Shown here piece after piece: positions 1-10,319 of a stretch of DNA of 64,000 nucleotides. Made by a program: the position numbers and the translations under genes. Below the pieces are notes generated by a model. That model was not told where the DNA came from. It made no database searches and saw only the letters and a list, made by a program, of their open reading frames with translations. How positions within the stretch are numbered: the first letter of the stretch is position 1; each line of letters starts with the position of its first letter. Location: the NCBI GenBank assembly GCA_933228895.1, contig OW121849.1, positions 41,324,354 through 41,388,353 on the forward strand, given 5' to 3'. Source of the DNA: Platycnemis pennipes (Eukaryota; Arthropoda; Insecta; Odonata; Platycnemididae).

Positions 1-36
1 GTAATAATAATAATAATAATAATATAATAATAATAT
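1..36 (-). repeat. (TAA)n microsatellite, 3' tail of LINE-A
   Basis: The window opens with TAA trinucleotide repeats. They lie just beyond the stop codon and short 3' UTR of the minus-strand RT frame, so on the minus strand they form an ATT-repeat tail. Short microsatellite tails instead of poly(A) are typical of CR1/L2-type LINEs. The repeat runs off the window edge, so its full length is unknown. Confidence 0.75.
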
Positions 37-1535
37 TTATTTACTGTTCTTGGACTGGTCCATTAAGAACATAATTGAGTAATACAATACAATAGAGCTC
101 TTTACAGACAAATAACAAAATTGATATCAGGAAAATATGGGGATGGGCGGATACATTATAGTGAAAACAAGAAAAGAAATAACAACAGAAGTTAAACACT
201 TTCGAGAATTTGTATGTGGTGAAAAAATCTTTGCTTAAAAACAGACAGAGAGATAGAATCTTTCAGATTCTGTGGAACACTGTTCCATAGTCGTGCTCCG
301 ACCACAGAGAAAGATTTTTCATAAGTCGTCGTTCTATGTTGAGGGGTGATGAGAAAATCAGGGGCCATTCTAGTCAAAATGTTGGACTTATTATTTCTGA
401 CAGAAAAAAATTGCTTCAGGTAGCTAGGTTGTTCATTTTTGAAAAGACAGTAGAGGTATGTACCAAGCAAGTATTTTCTCTTGTTTTTTACCTTTAACCA
501 TGCAAGACGGGTAAAATAAGGGGAAATATGTTCATCCTTACTTAAGTTGAAAATAAACCTAACACACATATTTAATAGGCGTTGAAGCTTAACATTGAGC
601 TCTTCAGTTAGATCCTGGTAAACCAGGCAGCAGTAATCGATGTGAGGGAAAATGAGTGTAGATACTAGATGCTTGCGAGTGTGAGGTGGCAGAAGGCCTT
701 TTTGGGCTTTAAGCTGGTAGAGGATCATATTAACCTTATTACACACGTCTTGCACATGATTCTGCCAAGACAAGTTGCACATCATCGTGACACCCAGGTT
801 TTTAACACAATTTGAGTATAATATTTCGGTGTCACCAACTGTAATTTTTGGTATAGCATTTACATCCACATTTTTGAGTAAATTTGAGGTACCAAGTACA
901 ATTGATTTAGTTTTGTTGCGGTTAAGAACAAAATTGTTACCAATAGCCCATGAGCTGATGGCTTTAACATCATGATTTACTTTCGTGATTGCATCAATCA
1001 ACTCAGTCTTATGACAATGATAGTAAATTTGCAAATCGTCAGCATATAGCATGTATTTACAGTGCTCAATACAGTTTGGGAGGTCAAGGATATAGAGAGA
1101 AAATAAAAGAGGGCCAAGAACTGAGCCCTGAGGTACTCCACAGTGAATATTAGCCCAATTAGATGTATTACCAATAGAGTCCTTGACTGCTTGTTTTCGC
1201 CCGTTTAAGTATGAATAGAACCAATTTAATGTGGAGCAGGAAAAATTGAGGTTTTTCATCTTGTGTAGAAGTAGAGCGTGATTCACAAGACCGAAAGCAT
1301 TAGTAAAGTCAAATAGGACAAGGATAGTGATCATTTGTTGGTCAATTGCATGACGGATGTCGTCCGTGACTTTTAGCAGCGCTGACTGTGTGGAGAAATT
1401 TTTCCGAAAGCCAGATTGGTAAGGGTCAAATAAGTTATTTTGGTTTAGGTATTCGGTGACCTGTTGGGAGACAATTCTTTCAAGGCACTTTGAGAGGGCA
1501 CACAGATTAGAGATTGGGCGGTAATCCCGATAATA
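1..1535 (-). mobile_element. LINE-A: 5'-truncated CR1/L2-like non-LTR retrotransposon
   Basis: One long open frame carries RT motifs in order, followed by a short UTR and a trinucleotide tail at the window start. The endonuclease and the N-terminal part of RT are missing. Recognisable homology starts at DYRPIS (about 1526). Upstream of that, the DNA reads as plus-strand sequence of another LINE, so the element ends near 1530. It is the least decayed retroelement here because it has no internal stop across about 440 codons. The clade call (CR1/L2/Rex1-like group) rests on motif style and was not tested by phylogeny. Confidence 0.85.
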
Positions 1536-1685
1536 GGGGTAGATAGTACAATAGAAGGGAAGATTGAAGGGAAGGTCCCGTGAGGAAGACCAAGGGACAA
1601 ATATATAGGTCAAATAAATCGAAGGACGTGAAAAAGAAAGCATGACAGGGCGTGAGGGAATGAACACTAAATAGGGCAGAATCAT
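192..1685 (-). CDS. Reverse transcriptase of LINE-A (partial)
   Basis: The 497-residue open frame encodes an RT that would copy LINE RNA at a nicked target site. Visible motifs are DYRPIS (about 54-59), SGFRK (about 91), motif A LFDFTNAF with its Asp near 126, GVPQGSVLGP (about 183) and the catalytic YADD (214-217). A thumb-like C-terminal region with HIDYC and RLWNSVPQ follows. The first 50 or so residues are not LINE-A: their complement encodes a different LINE C-terminus on the plus strand, so the ATG at 1685 is not the native start. No endonuclease is present. Catalytic residues look intact, but without a 5' end the copy is not autonomous. Confidence 0.85.
   Translation of the reverse strand: MILPYLVFIPSRPVMLSFSRPSIYLTYIFVPWSSSRDLPFNLPFYCTIYPYYRDYRPISNLCALSKCLERIVSQQVTEYLNQNNLFDPYQSGFRKNFSTQSALLKVTDDIRHAIDQQMITILVLFDFTNAFGLVNHALLLHKMKNLNFSCSTLNWFYSYLNGRKQAVKDSIGNTSNWANIHCGVPQGSVLGPLLFSLYILDLPNCIEHCKYMLYADDLQIYYHCHKTELIDAITKVNHDVKAISSWAIGNNFVLNRNKTKSIVLGTSNLLKNVDVNAIPKITVGDTEILYSNCVKNLGVTMMCNLSWQNHVQDVCNKVNMILYQLKAQKGLLPPHTRKHLVSTLIFPHIDYCCLVYQDLTEELNVKLQRLLNMCVRFIFNLSKDEHISPYFTRLAWLKVKNKRKYLLGTYLYCLFKNEQPSYLKQFFSVRNNKSNILTRMAPDFLITPQHRTTTYEKSFSVVGARLWNSVPQNLKDSISLSVFKQRFFHHIQILESV
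1531..1640 (+). pseudogene. LINE C-terminal scrap, plus strand
   Basis: On the plus strand this reads IEGKIEGKVP, then a stop, then GRPRDKYIGQI. This is the well-known basic C-terminal block of insect RTE-like LINE proteins. It abuts LINE-A on one side and the start of an RTE-like RT on the other. It cannot belong in order to that RT copy, whose own C-terminus is at 4127-4369, so it is probably the tail of another copy or a rearranged piece. Confidence 0.55.
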
Positions 1686-2060
1686 TGATGATATTCCTGC
1701 AGTACAAATAAAAAAAGCAGGAGAGAAGACATTTGCCCATTTTTACAAGACCATCTGTGACATGTACTCAACAGGAGAAATTCCAAGGGACTTCGGGAAA
1801 GACATTATCGTTCCTATTCCCAAAAGGAAGAGAGCGGAGAAATGCGTTTATTTTAGAACTATAAGCCTGACAACATTGCATCGAAGACATTGACAAGGAT
1901 CATCTACAGAAGAATAGAACGAAAAGCAGAGGCTTCAGCAAAGCCTGGCTGAAGATTAATTTGGATTCAGAAAAAGTAAGGGCACAGAAGAGGCAATATT
2001 AGCCCGGCTGCTCACAGAGAGAAGAGAATATAGAAGAATAAACCGACGTTCATTGCATTT

Positions 2061-2282
2061 GTGGACTTAGAGAAGGCTTTTGACAACGTGGATTGGGCTT
2101 CAACGCTTAGGCTTATGAAAGTAATTCGAGTGTCGTACAAGGATCGAAGAATTATATACAGTTTGCATAAAAACCAAGTAGTTGTGATTAAATCTGGACC
2201 CAGCTGTGAAGAAGGAAGAATAAGGAAAGGAGTGAGACAAGGCTGTACACTGTCTCCAGTAATTTTTAATGTTTACATCTAG
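2061..2282 (+). pseudogene. RT fragment of LINE-C (motif A to GVRQGC box)
   Basis: The 73-residue open segment holds MDLEKAFDNVDW (RT motif A with its catalytic Asp) and RKGVRQGCTLSPVIFNVYI (motif B region), then a stop. Past the stop the plus strand continues in another frame to a residual FADD-like box near 2357-2370 (RFADDIALIAE). This is a remnant of the RT domain only and cannot make a working enzyme. Confidence 0.8.
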
Positions 2283-2797
2283 AGATAACCATCAATGAAA
2301 TCAAAGGTAAGCCTTCTGGGGTGAATATCCGTGGAGAAAATTTTAGCATGTCCAGATTCGCTGATGACATAGCACTCATAGCAGAGACAGAGAGAGACGT
2401 ACTTACATCTGAATATCTGAACATCCATGGAAAGGACAATGACTAGACATCAGATGAAGATCAATAAGAAGAAGACTAAGATACTGGTGTGCAGCAAGAG
2501 AGAAGAGGACCAACGTTACACTAGGAAAGCAAAAATTGAAAGAGGTAAAAGGCATCTGTTACCTTGGAAGCCGAGTAACCAACGACGGACGAAGTAAGAA
2601 AGAAATAGCAGAATAGCCCAGGCGAAGAGGGCATTCTATGAAAAGAAGAATCTACTTACCGCTGGAAATACAAGTGTAGAAGTAAGGAAACAATTCATCA
2701 GAACGTACATCTGGAGCGTGTTTCTTTATGGCAGCGAAGCATGGACAATGACAGCAGCGGAAAAGAAAAGGGTGAAAGCATTCGAAATGTGGTGCTA

Positions 2798-4063
2798 CAC
2801 TGTAAAAAGTAGATTGATTTTAAGGTACAAAAGTGATCTGAATTTCAGATGCAACAATTTTAAGACAGGGTATGTTGAATTTCAGCAGTAATATCTTGTC
2901 TAAAAATAAGGCAGGTGAACGACTGAAAATCAGACGAAGTGGACTTATTTTCAGATAAGCCTATGCTGAATTTAAGACAGCCTTGGTCTGGTAATAATGC
3001 GGGTTGCTATTGAAATCAAGCCTACTCTGCGGGGATGTCTTATTTTAAGGCAGGTACAGGACTGAAAATCACACCAGGTGGGACTTATTTCAAGATAGTC
3101 CCATGCTGAATTTAAGACCAGGGCTGACTTAAATTCAGCATGGGCCTATCTGAAAATAAGTACCACGTAACAATGCGGGTTGCTATTGAAATCAAAGCCT
3201 ACTTTTATGCGATGTCTAATTATAAATACTAGATATTTAAACACTTCACATGAACACAAACCAAAACCCTAACGTTTCATATTTTTATTCGATGATACTA
3301 TTTCACTGACTAAATTCTTCAATAGAGCAAACGTAAGTCATAGAATTTCCATTGAAAAAGATTCCGGGACTGAAATGGGAACACATGGACAATAACTTCA
3401 AAGATAATATGAAAATGTGTACTTTTATTAGAAACAAAGTAATCCATACAAAGTCTTCGATACCACAGATGTGTGCCAGTATCTTCAAACCGAAGCAGGA
3501 ACTGTCACTTGATGAGGGCGACTATTTTTTAGTTCTTACAACCCTGCCGCGTAGACAAAATAAGGACGTTTACTCTCAGGATACGTCACTCAGACACAAC
3601 TGGCTCCCTTCTGCAAATAAACTAAGTATCATTGCCACATTCTCACGCCATTAATTCATCGCACGAAACTTATTTCACCTACTTACAATGAAATATGACT
3701 ATACTTCGAATTTTACTTCCTTACGCTTCGTAATTCTTGTTGACATCCTGCTCCCTGAGCTTGAATGAAAAACTGCGTTTTGTTTATCCTGCTCCCTGGT
3801 TACGCTCCGCCCATCAGTCTCTGCTATTGGCTGGTTAGCTCCAATTGCGGAGCCAACCAAGGCGTGCTTATTTTCAGCCCGGGTGATCTGAATTTCAGAT
3901 CACAACCATCTTGTTTTCAACATGCAGTGGTTATGGTCTTAAAATAAGACGGAGGTGTGTCTGATTTTCACGCATCATGAGTCTTAAATTCAGACCACTA
4001 CCTTAAAATCAGACTGCGCTTAAATTCAGATCGCACTGAAAATCAGATCAACTTTTTACAGTG
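2798..4063. mobile_element. Nonautonomous DNA transposon with CACTG termini and TA target duplication
   Basis: The ends are inverted repeats: CACTGTAAAAAGT on the left and its complement on the right, extending imperfectly for about 25 bp. TA flanks both sides (2796-2797 and 4064-4065). The empty site is visible in the related LINE-C copy near 55183. Both subterminal zones are packed with short motifs (CTGAATTTCAG, GAAAATCAGA, TTTTAAGAC) in both orientations, including a perfect 17-bp hairpin (arms 3100-3116 and 3128-3144). Two internal direct repeats lie at 2911/3050 and 2996/3172. CACTG termini plus dense subterminal repeats point to the CMC (CACTA/Mirage/Chapaev) superfamily; a TA duplication alone would also fit Tc1/mariner. 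The only frame of note, 100 codons at 3352-3654, resembles no transposase I know. Confidence 0.85.
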
Positions 4064-4126
4064 TACAGAAGAATGATGTAGATTAAATGGATCTACCGAG
4101 TAAGTAACGAGGAAGTTCTAAGGAGA

Positions 4127-4369
4127 GTGGAAGAAAAGAGAAGTCTTCTGAATACCCTAAGAAGACGGGATAACTTGATCGGCCACATCATCAGGCATGA
4201 TGGCCTGATGAAGACAATCGTCGAGGGACAAGTGGAAGGGAAGAATGGCAAAGGAAGATATATGGAAAAAGTGATAAAAGATGTGAAAGAGAAGAATTAC
4301 GTAAATATGAAGAGATTAGCCGATAGAAGACCTCAGTGGAGAGCTGCGTCAAACCAATCTGAGGATTGA
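4127..4369 (+). pseudogene. C-terminal fragment of LINE-C protein
   Basis: The 80 residues start in a basic segment and include LIGHIIRHDGLMKTIVEG, a C-terminal signature of RTE-like LINE proteins, then end at WRAASNQSED. The GRPR expected after the glycine-rich linker has become GRYM. The same block recurs at 55295-55489 (plus) and, much decayed, at 28043-28240 (minus). Confidence 0.8.
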
Positions 4370-4440
4370 TGACATATGAGGATGAGGGCAGAATCTAGGG
4401 CTGCAGTAAACCAATCCTAGGATTAAATACTGATGATGAC

Positions 4441-6045
4441 AAATGGAAAAATAATAGGAAACTATCCTACTCTTAAAATTATCTGAATAGCATTTGGACG
4501 TTTAAAACGACGATATGACCGGTATTCTCAATTGGCCGATTGGAGAGAAAAAGATCGCCCGGAAGGATATTTTACGAAAGGATGAGCACGTGTGGGGTCC
4601 GTGACAATCACCGTGAGGTTGAGCGTTCCATAATACGTCAAGCCATTGCTGACGTACGGAAAATCACTTTTACCACCGACAAGGCACACAAGAGAATGGA
4701 GTTACGCCACAGGCCGATGGCGACTTAGAAACATAAGCTCCCGCTCAACTCGAGCGATGTTTTGACGCTAACAACCGTATGTATGTCGCACTTCTTACCA
4801 CCGCCTTACCAATCGTAATGAACCCCAGCACGTAAAACTGAAAAGAAAAGGCCAGATCATTCACGAAAACCGTGGACAGAACGACAAATAAAGCGCGAGA
4901 CTTCCTCAATAATACGTTACCGCTCCGCAAATGTGACGGCCGCAATCTGCGTATTTATTTATCTTTTGGAGGATTACCGCAGGCGCTGGATTCCGGAATA
5001 CCATTCACCGTCCGCCCAGAGAGAGAGACTTCACTTGGTTCCGCATTTAGAAAATTTCACGGGCGTGCGCCGATGTTTGCGAAACGGCTCCCGAGACTCT
5101 TGAAAGCGCGGAGATTGCAATCGAAAGCTCTTCCGGGGATGTTTCACACGGAATGGGTAACGGGTTGAGAGTGGGGCAGAGGCAAGAGGGGAACATGATA
5201 CTGAGGGAATGGCGTCGGCAAAGGAGGGAAACGACTGTAATTCATACCTATTCCTAACGGAAATAACACACCGGGAGGATTCGAAACATTGGAATTGGTG
5301 AGTGGTAAATATTACCAAATCCGCCACATATTATTAGTCACGAGCTCCAAAACGCAAGTATTTAGATCTCCTATGAAATAAAATATAAGCTCAATGTGAA
5401 AGAATAGCGCTCAAAATGAAGATGAATGCACTTTTTCAGGATAATTTGATTTTTCACACTAAGCGTTACGACTAGCTATCATGTTGACATGGTATTTTTA
5501 ACATTGATTATGACTTTCCTTTGCCATATTTGATTTGAAATATTGATATTTATCAAGAGATAGGTGTAAAACAGATTTTGAAATAAATTTTCTAGTTTGC
5601 TACGTGGGTTGGATACAATTGGATATGTAGCGTTCATCATTATCATCATAAGTCATCGATTCCAATTCCGGTTTGACACAGTTTTCCACTCGGTTATTCT
5701 TTTTTCAAACATATTTCTATAAGTATAATAATAATTCTCATTCACATTCTTCGTAAGTTGTACCTCATACGCGGCCATCCTTGTCCATTCTTCTCATTCA
5801 CCTTACCCTCAACGATTTTCTTCATCAGACAATCAAGTATCAATGTCGATTAAGTTGCCCTGTCTTCTATTCAAAGTTTTTGGCAAAGTTTCAAAATTTT
5901 TGGCTCTTTCCTGACTCTCTTCATGAGATTCCTTTGCTTACTACTCGGTCTATCCACGTTAACTCCACCATTTTTCTGTCACACCATATTTCGAAAACTT
6001 ACAACCTTGACTTGTCTGTAGCTATTATCGTCCTTATCACACGTC
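4441..6045. other. No recognised gene; GC-richer patch at 4540-5300
   Basis: Open frames overlap on both strands in the GC-richer part: 4540-4728 plus (62 codons), 4872-5168 plus (98) and 5031-5327 minus (98). None resembles a known family, and their overlap suggests composition rather than genes. The rest is AT-rich with no visible structure. Confidence 0.5.
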
Positions 6046-6049
6046 TTTA

Positions 6050-6280
6050 GGCCGCTTCACGCGATACAATTTTTTGCACAATTTCTTGTACAAACTCTTG
6101 TATAGACTGAACGAAATTGTATGTTTGTCTGAATGGAATTAGAACACGTTCTATTTCCCGTTCAGTCATTCAGACAATCGCACAAGTTTTCGTACAATTT
6201 GCCGCTTTACACGGTACAATTTCCTCATGCAAGAGTTTGTACAAGAAATTGTACAAAAAATTGTATCGTGTAAAGCGGCC
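6050..6280. mobile_element. 231-bp MITE with ~51-bp terminal inverted repeats
   Basis: The termini GGCCGCTTTACACGATACAA and complement form arms of about 51 bp (6050-6100 and 6230-6280) with three mismatches. TTTA directly flanks both ends (6046-6049 and 6281-6284), a 4-bp target duplication. An extra copy of the terminal motif lies inside at 6201-6222 and pairs with the right end to make a nested 79-bp hairpin, so the element is composite. It encodes nothing. A 3-bp TTA duplication (PIF/Harbinger-like) is a less symmetric reading, so the superfamily is undecided. Confidence 0.85.
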
Positions 6281-6284
6281 TTTA

Positions 6285-7565
6285 TGCGTTACTGCAATAT
6301 TGAATGTGATCGAGATTTTAAAAGTGTTAGCAAATAACTTCTAATTCATTTGCAATTTTCCATCAAAGTTTATCCATTTCATCTCAAATACAGCGAAATA
6401 AAATGTAGGACTCGATAAAATTTATTGAATTGGCGAAATGCCGTAAATAAAAAAAACTAATTTTACTCTAGTGTTCAAGCTACTGATTCTGGGCACAGAG
6501 TTTAGAAAAAGAATTGTCTCAGTTAGCCAGGAATTGAGGAAAACTTTAATATTTTCACTTAGTAAACGACAAAATAAGGGAATGAGGTGTGGCTTAACGA
6601 TGGAGAAAAACATGGTGTTGGCCTATTCAAACAATCACCGAAAGGCATGAAGAGACAAACAGTTAAGCATCCAAAATTCGAACGATAGGAGTAAATACAT
6701 GATATCTCTTCAACAAATGGGAATATCCTTCCACAGAATATGGCCATCATAAATAACAAAAGAAAGAAGTCTTTCTCCCAGTAATAACCATACAGAGCAA
6801 TGCACGGAATGCTCTACCTTTCTTGAAAATTAAAGGATAACGAGTGCGAGCAAAACTATCTCAGCTAGTTATAACAGTGCGATTAGATATGACGAGAAAA
6901 AAAATTAAATTGAAGGCTCAGGCGATCAACAAAAAGAAATAAAATTTGATTCTTTTTTTAATTTTTGAATGAATATTCTCGTTATCCCCGTCCAAACTGA
7001 AAGGGTTTGGAAATTGAAATATCTTGTTTAAATAACATCTATTTCATTTCCGCTTCAAATTCAATAACGAATTAGACGAATGGGCATTGTGACACATTAT
7101 TTCATTCGAGTATACCCAAGTATATGCTTGGAGTTACAGTACTTGCGACCTACAGGAAATGGTTGCATTAAAATTGTTTAGCAACTGGTTCTTTGCCCTG
7201 ATGACTGTTTGATAATATGGCATAGAAAAACCCATACTATGAAAGGTAGGAGACTATTTCATGAATTTAACACTCAAATTATGGAGGTGAACTTAGGCAC
7301 GTAAAACTAATTATGGCATCAAAAGGAATTTAAAAATATATTTAATTTGGACCATTTAAACAACCGGTTGAACCTCATCAACTATATTAGGTGCCAGTTT
7401 TGCCGAGCCAGTGCGAATGAGCTGAATCCCACCACAGCTTACAGGTATCCCAAATAGCAAAGGCAAAAAATTCAACACCATTTACTACAAATAGAATAGT
7501 AGTAGCGGTTAGTCGGACAGGGGACCGAAGCTAAAGTTATTTAAGTTTAGGTGCGTAATTGAATA
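6285..7565. other. AT-rich spacer, nothing recognised
   Basis: Frames of 60-70 codons occur on both strands but show no known motif. No repeat copy was recognised. Confidence 0.4.
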
Positions 7566-7569
7566 TGGG

Positions 7570-7825
7570 CAGGAATTTTTCAAGGAGTGGAGGAAGTGGA
7601 GAGTGCATTGAAACCCAGCGTTGCATTAGCCTAGGACCGGTGGCAATGGATCCACGGTTTCACACATGTTCCTGTTCGACTCTCGGTGCTTTCCACATAG
7701 AACTTAATAAGAGACCAGTATTCCAATGAAAAATCTCTGCCACTGCCAGAATTTGAACGTGGCCATTTAGGATGGGAGGCCAGTACTGGGTCATCACACC
7801 AATCAGATTCCCTTACTTCTATTTA
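7570..7825 (-). repeat. tRNA-derived SINE, minus strand
   Basis: On the minus strand a tRNA-like head (box A area GGTGTGATGACCC, B-box-like CGTTCAAATTCTGG) is followed by a body containing TAATGCAACGCTGGG, shared with the copies at 11520, 13700, 15175 and 22905. The cloverleaf is not intact, so this is a SINE and not a tRNA gene. Confidence 0.6.
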
Positions 7826-7829
7826 ACTC

Positions 7830-8815
7830 CGTCCCAATGACAAAATACGTCATCATTATTGACGGAACAAAACGTGTGGCACATTAGAGTGGTTATCAGT
7901 TGAAATTCTAAGGGCACCGCATTCAATATCTTGCAGAACATCCTGACCTTGAATCCAAGAAGGACAATTTTCTAAATATCTTCCTTCTTTCAAGAAACTT
8001 ACAAGAAGGCATAATGCTACCCAGTACTGGTGGTAATAGGCTGTTACCCCTGTTTAGCTTCAATGGAATTTGGGCTCCTAAGAGCTGGACGCCGTGATTG
8101 AGTAGCCAATCAAGCAAGCAAAATTTTCATCCAGAAGCGACAAGTAGACACAGGCTGAAAACATAGCAATTAGATTCACGCACTGGCTAATATAAGTCTT
8201 AAGTTTTTTTAAATTTTAATCAGCCAACTCGACCCGACCTTACCGTGTGATTGCACGATTGCCTATTAAGTGTTACTTGACGAATGAATCCTGGATTTCG
8301 CGCCACAAGTTATATTTCAGTCGATATTTCGATTATTATTCGAAATACCAACAACTTTTACGCGTGAAATAGTTACCTGAAAGCACTACTTAAGACTGTT
8401 GATCAAAGAGATCGGTAGGTACTAAGGTACAAAATTTCAAATACTAATGGTAAATCGGTGGAATAGTCTGGTGAAGAGAAGGATAGGTGACTATTCACAC
8501 GTAGACAACCCGAATATAGATTCCTCACTGAGGATGACCAAACGTCCCCTTAAAACGTTTCTTCATAAGAGAAACTGTCACAAAATATGCCTACTACTTC
8601 GGATCACTATCACAGGGCGATCTATAGATCTCTGGTGATGATCCCCCACATATATGTTCTTTGGCGGCGACGAATCACTTATTCCGAGTCACTTCGTTCC
8701 CCCGCAATTAAGGGCTCATTTAACCTAGAGAGTTGTATTTTGGTGATAATTAGAAAAAATAAGGAGATTCCTGGCAGCCATCACTATTCAGTATTAGCCT
8801 CTCGTCTTTTCGAAA
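7830..8815. other. Spacer, nothing firmly recognised
   Basis: There is a possible SINE-like scrap near 7990-8115 on the minus strand, but the promoter boxes are too weak to claim. Open frames at 8447 and 8587 (plus) have no recognised motif. Confidence 0.35.
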
Positions 8816-9410
8816 GGCTACGAGGTTTGATCAGAGAGCTAGACAGTGTGCAGCGTTGAGTAGCTAGGTTTGTTAAAAGGTGTTGCGATAGGCTTAGTAG
8901 TGTATCAGAATTCAGACAAGAATTAAGTTGGGAAACATTATCAGATCGTAGGTTAAAAAACATTTTAATTCTAATTCTAAATTCTAAATTTAATTCTAGC
9001 ACAGGAATTTAAAATGGATAGCTTTAATGAAGATGTTCGATACATATTTGTAAAAAATCAGCGTATTATGCTAGATTCGATCAGATACATAAAATTAGAG
9101 AGATAGATTGTCGTACCAATAGATTTAAAATGTCATTTTTCCCTCATACTATTAGTGAATAAAATAGGCAGCATGGCAAAGAGAAAGGTAGGTGAAATAT
9201 TGTAGTCTGTAGTGCATGATACATTTATTAACAACCACTCCCTTTATTACTAAGAGGATACTAACCATGCAGCTGCATGTGACCCTATTATGTACTGGTA
9301 GCGTATCCATGTAGTACCCTATTTGCATGTCAATAGTGCATACTTGATGATCTTCTCTCCCTGCCAAACACCTTCGCGGTGACTTGCAGGGTATCACGTA
9401 GATGTAGATG
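8815..9410 (+). mobile_element. LINE-B 3' fragment with UTR and hexamer tail
   Basis: The plus strand reads GLIRELDSVQR, then a stop, then VARFVKRCCDRLSSVSE, the C-terminal block of LINE-B. A TAATTC-rich slippage tract (about 8968-9000) and the UTR follow. The UTR ends CTTGCAGGGTATCACGTAGA and a short GTAGAT repeat. The frame is broken by stops. Confidence 0.85.
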
Positions 9411-9469
9411 AAAGGCTCCAAAAGTTCCCTTCCAACGGACTGGGTACTGAACATGGAAGGCTAAACACA

Positions 9470-9575
9470 GATGTGGAGAGTATGATTAAGAGGAGAAGTC
9501 TCATCCACTTCCGTGATTCGAACCCGGACCTTCGGAATGGGAAGCCGGTACTGAACTAACCGCAACAACTTGATC
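9470..9575 (-). repeat. tRNA-like SINE head, minus strand
   Basis: The minus strand carries TTGCGGTTAGTTCAGTACC as a box A region and GGTTCGAATCACGG as a good B box. The acceptor-stem halves do not pair, so a functional tRNA gene is unlikely. No body is recognised beyond the head. Confidence 0.6.
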
Positions 9576-9579
9576 CCCA

Positions 9580-10310
9580 TGAGACATGCATTCACCCCAT
9601 CAATGGAGAAAGGGGTTCGGGGGAGCGGAAGTCTTAAAGGGTGATGTGGGGCGATACAACGGGAAAAGTAGAGAGAGAGGGACGAAGGAGTGGTGGCAGG
9701 TCCATCCAACCAAGAGCAGATTCCCAAATGCCCCTTTTCCCACACAAAACCATCCATATCCACCCCCTTCTCTCCCACTCCCTACCCTTTCTCTCATGCT
9801 CTCTCTCTCCCACACCCTCTCTTCATTTCTCCCTCTCTCTTTCTTTCTCTCCTCCCCATCCAATCCTCCCTGAACTTTCCTTCCCTCTCGCCTTCTACTC
9901 CGGTGGTGGAGAGCTTCCTGGGGTCAACCCGAATGAGGGAGAGGGAATATAACGGTTAGAGGCCGCGGGAAAAGGCGCCTTTGGCCATCTTTGAGTGAGT
10001 CTTGAGGCCGGGAGGCGGTGTCGGTGGAGACGGCGGCCGGAGCGGAGGAGGTTCCACCGCGGAAGGCCGCCGCCGCCGTCGACACCGGTGGCGGTGAGGA
10101 CTTAACTGTTAAAGGCCGCGGCGGCCCGGACTCGACGTCCCCGCGGTCACCACCATCGACGAGACCATTTCAGTTGCCCGGCACGGGTGGGGAGATGGGG
10201 TGGAGAGTCAAGAGGGGTACATCCGCCTCTCTATCTTTATCATTTATACAGTATACTCTCTCTCATCCGGCCACAAGGGAACTGACACCCTGACCAGATC
10301 GACCAGTGAC
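9580..10310. other. GC-rich island with pyrimidine tract; possible promoter or exon
   Basis: A long C/T-rich run (about 9756-9870) is followed by a CpG-rich stretch with GCCGCCGCCGCC. Four overlapping frames on both strands (9461-9778, 9586-9873, 9600-9863 and 9641-9952) reflect the low-complexity composition. A 91-codon plus frame at 10018-10293, rich in Ala, Gly and Pro, could be part of an exon but resembles nothing known. Confidence 0.4.
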
Positions 10311-10319
10311 CACTAAGGA

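Larger units (their letters stand above)
1640..4440 (+). mobile_element. LINE-C: RTE-like non-LTR element split by a DNA transposon
   Basis: A decayed RTE-like LINE runs from an RT N-terminal block (IDDIPA at about 1684, then KDIIVPIPK) through motif A and the GVRQGC box to a C-terminal block, ending in an ACTGATGATGAC tail. It carries frameshifts and stops throughout. A 1,266-bp TIR element (2798-4063) interrupts it. Removing that element rejoins GTGCTA to CAGAAG, which matches the uninterrupted copy at 55180. The endonuclease is absent. The RTE-like label follows from the DLEKAFDNVDW and GHI-RHD motif style. Confidence 0.8.

Noticed and set aside
775..975. 66-codon plus frame
   Set aside because: It is the antisense shadow of the LINE-A RT frame.
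9470..9575. Possible tRNA gene on the minus strand with a strong B box
   Set aside because: The acceptor and anticodon stems do not pair; it fits the head of a tRNA-derived SINE better.
9461..9959. Several overlapping open frames on both strands
   Set aside because: They arise from a low-complexity pyrimidine tract; mirrored frames on both strands are expected there.
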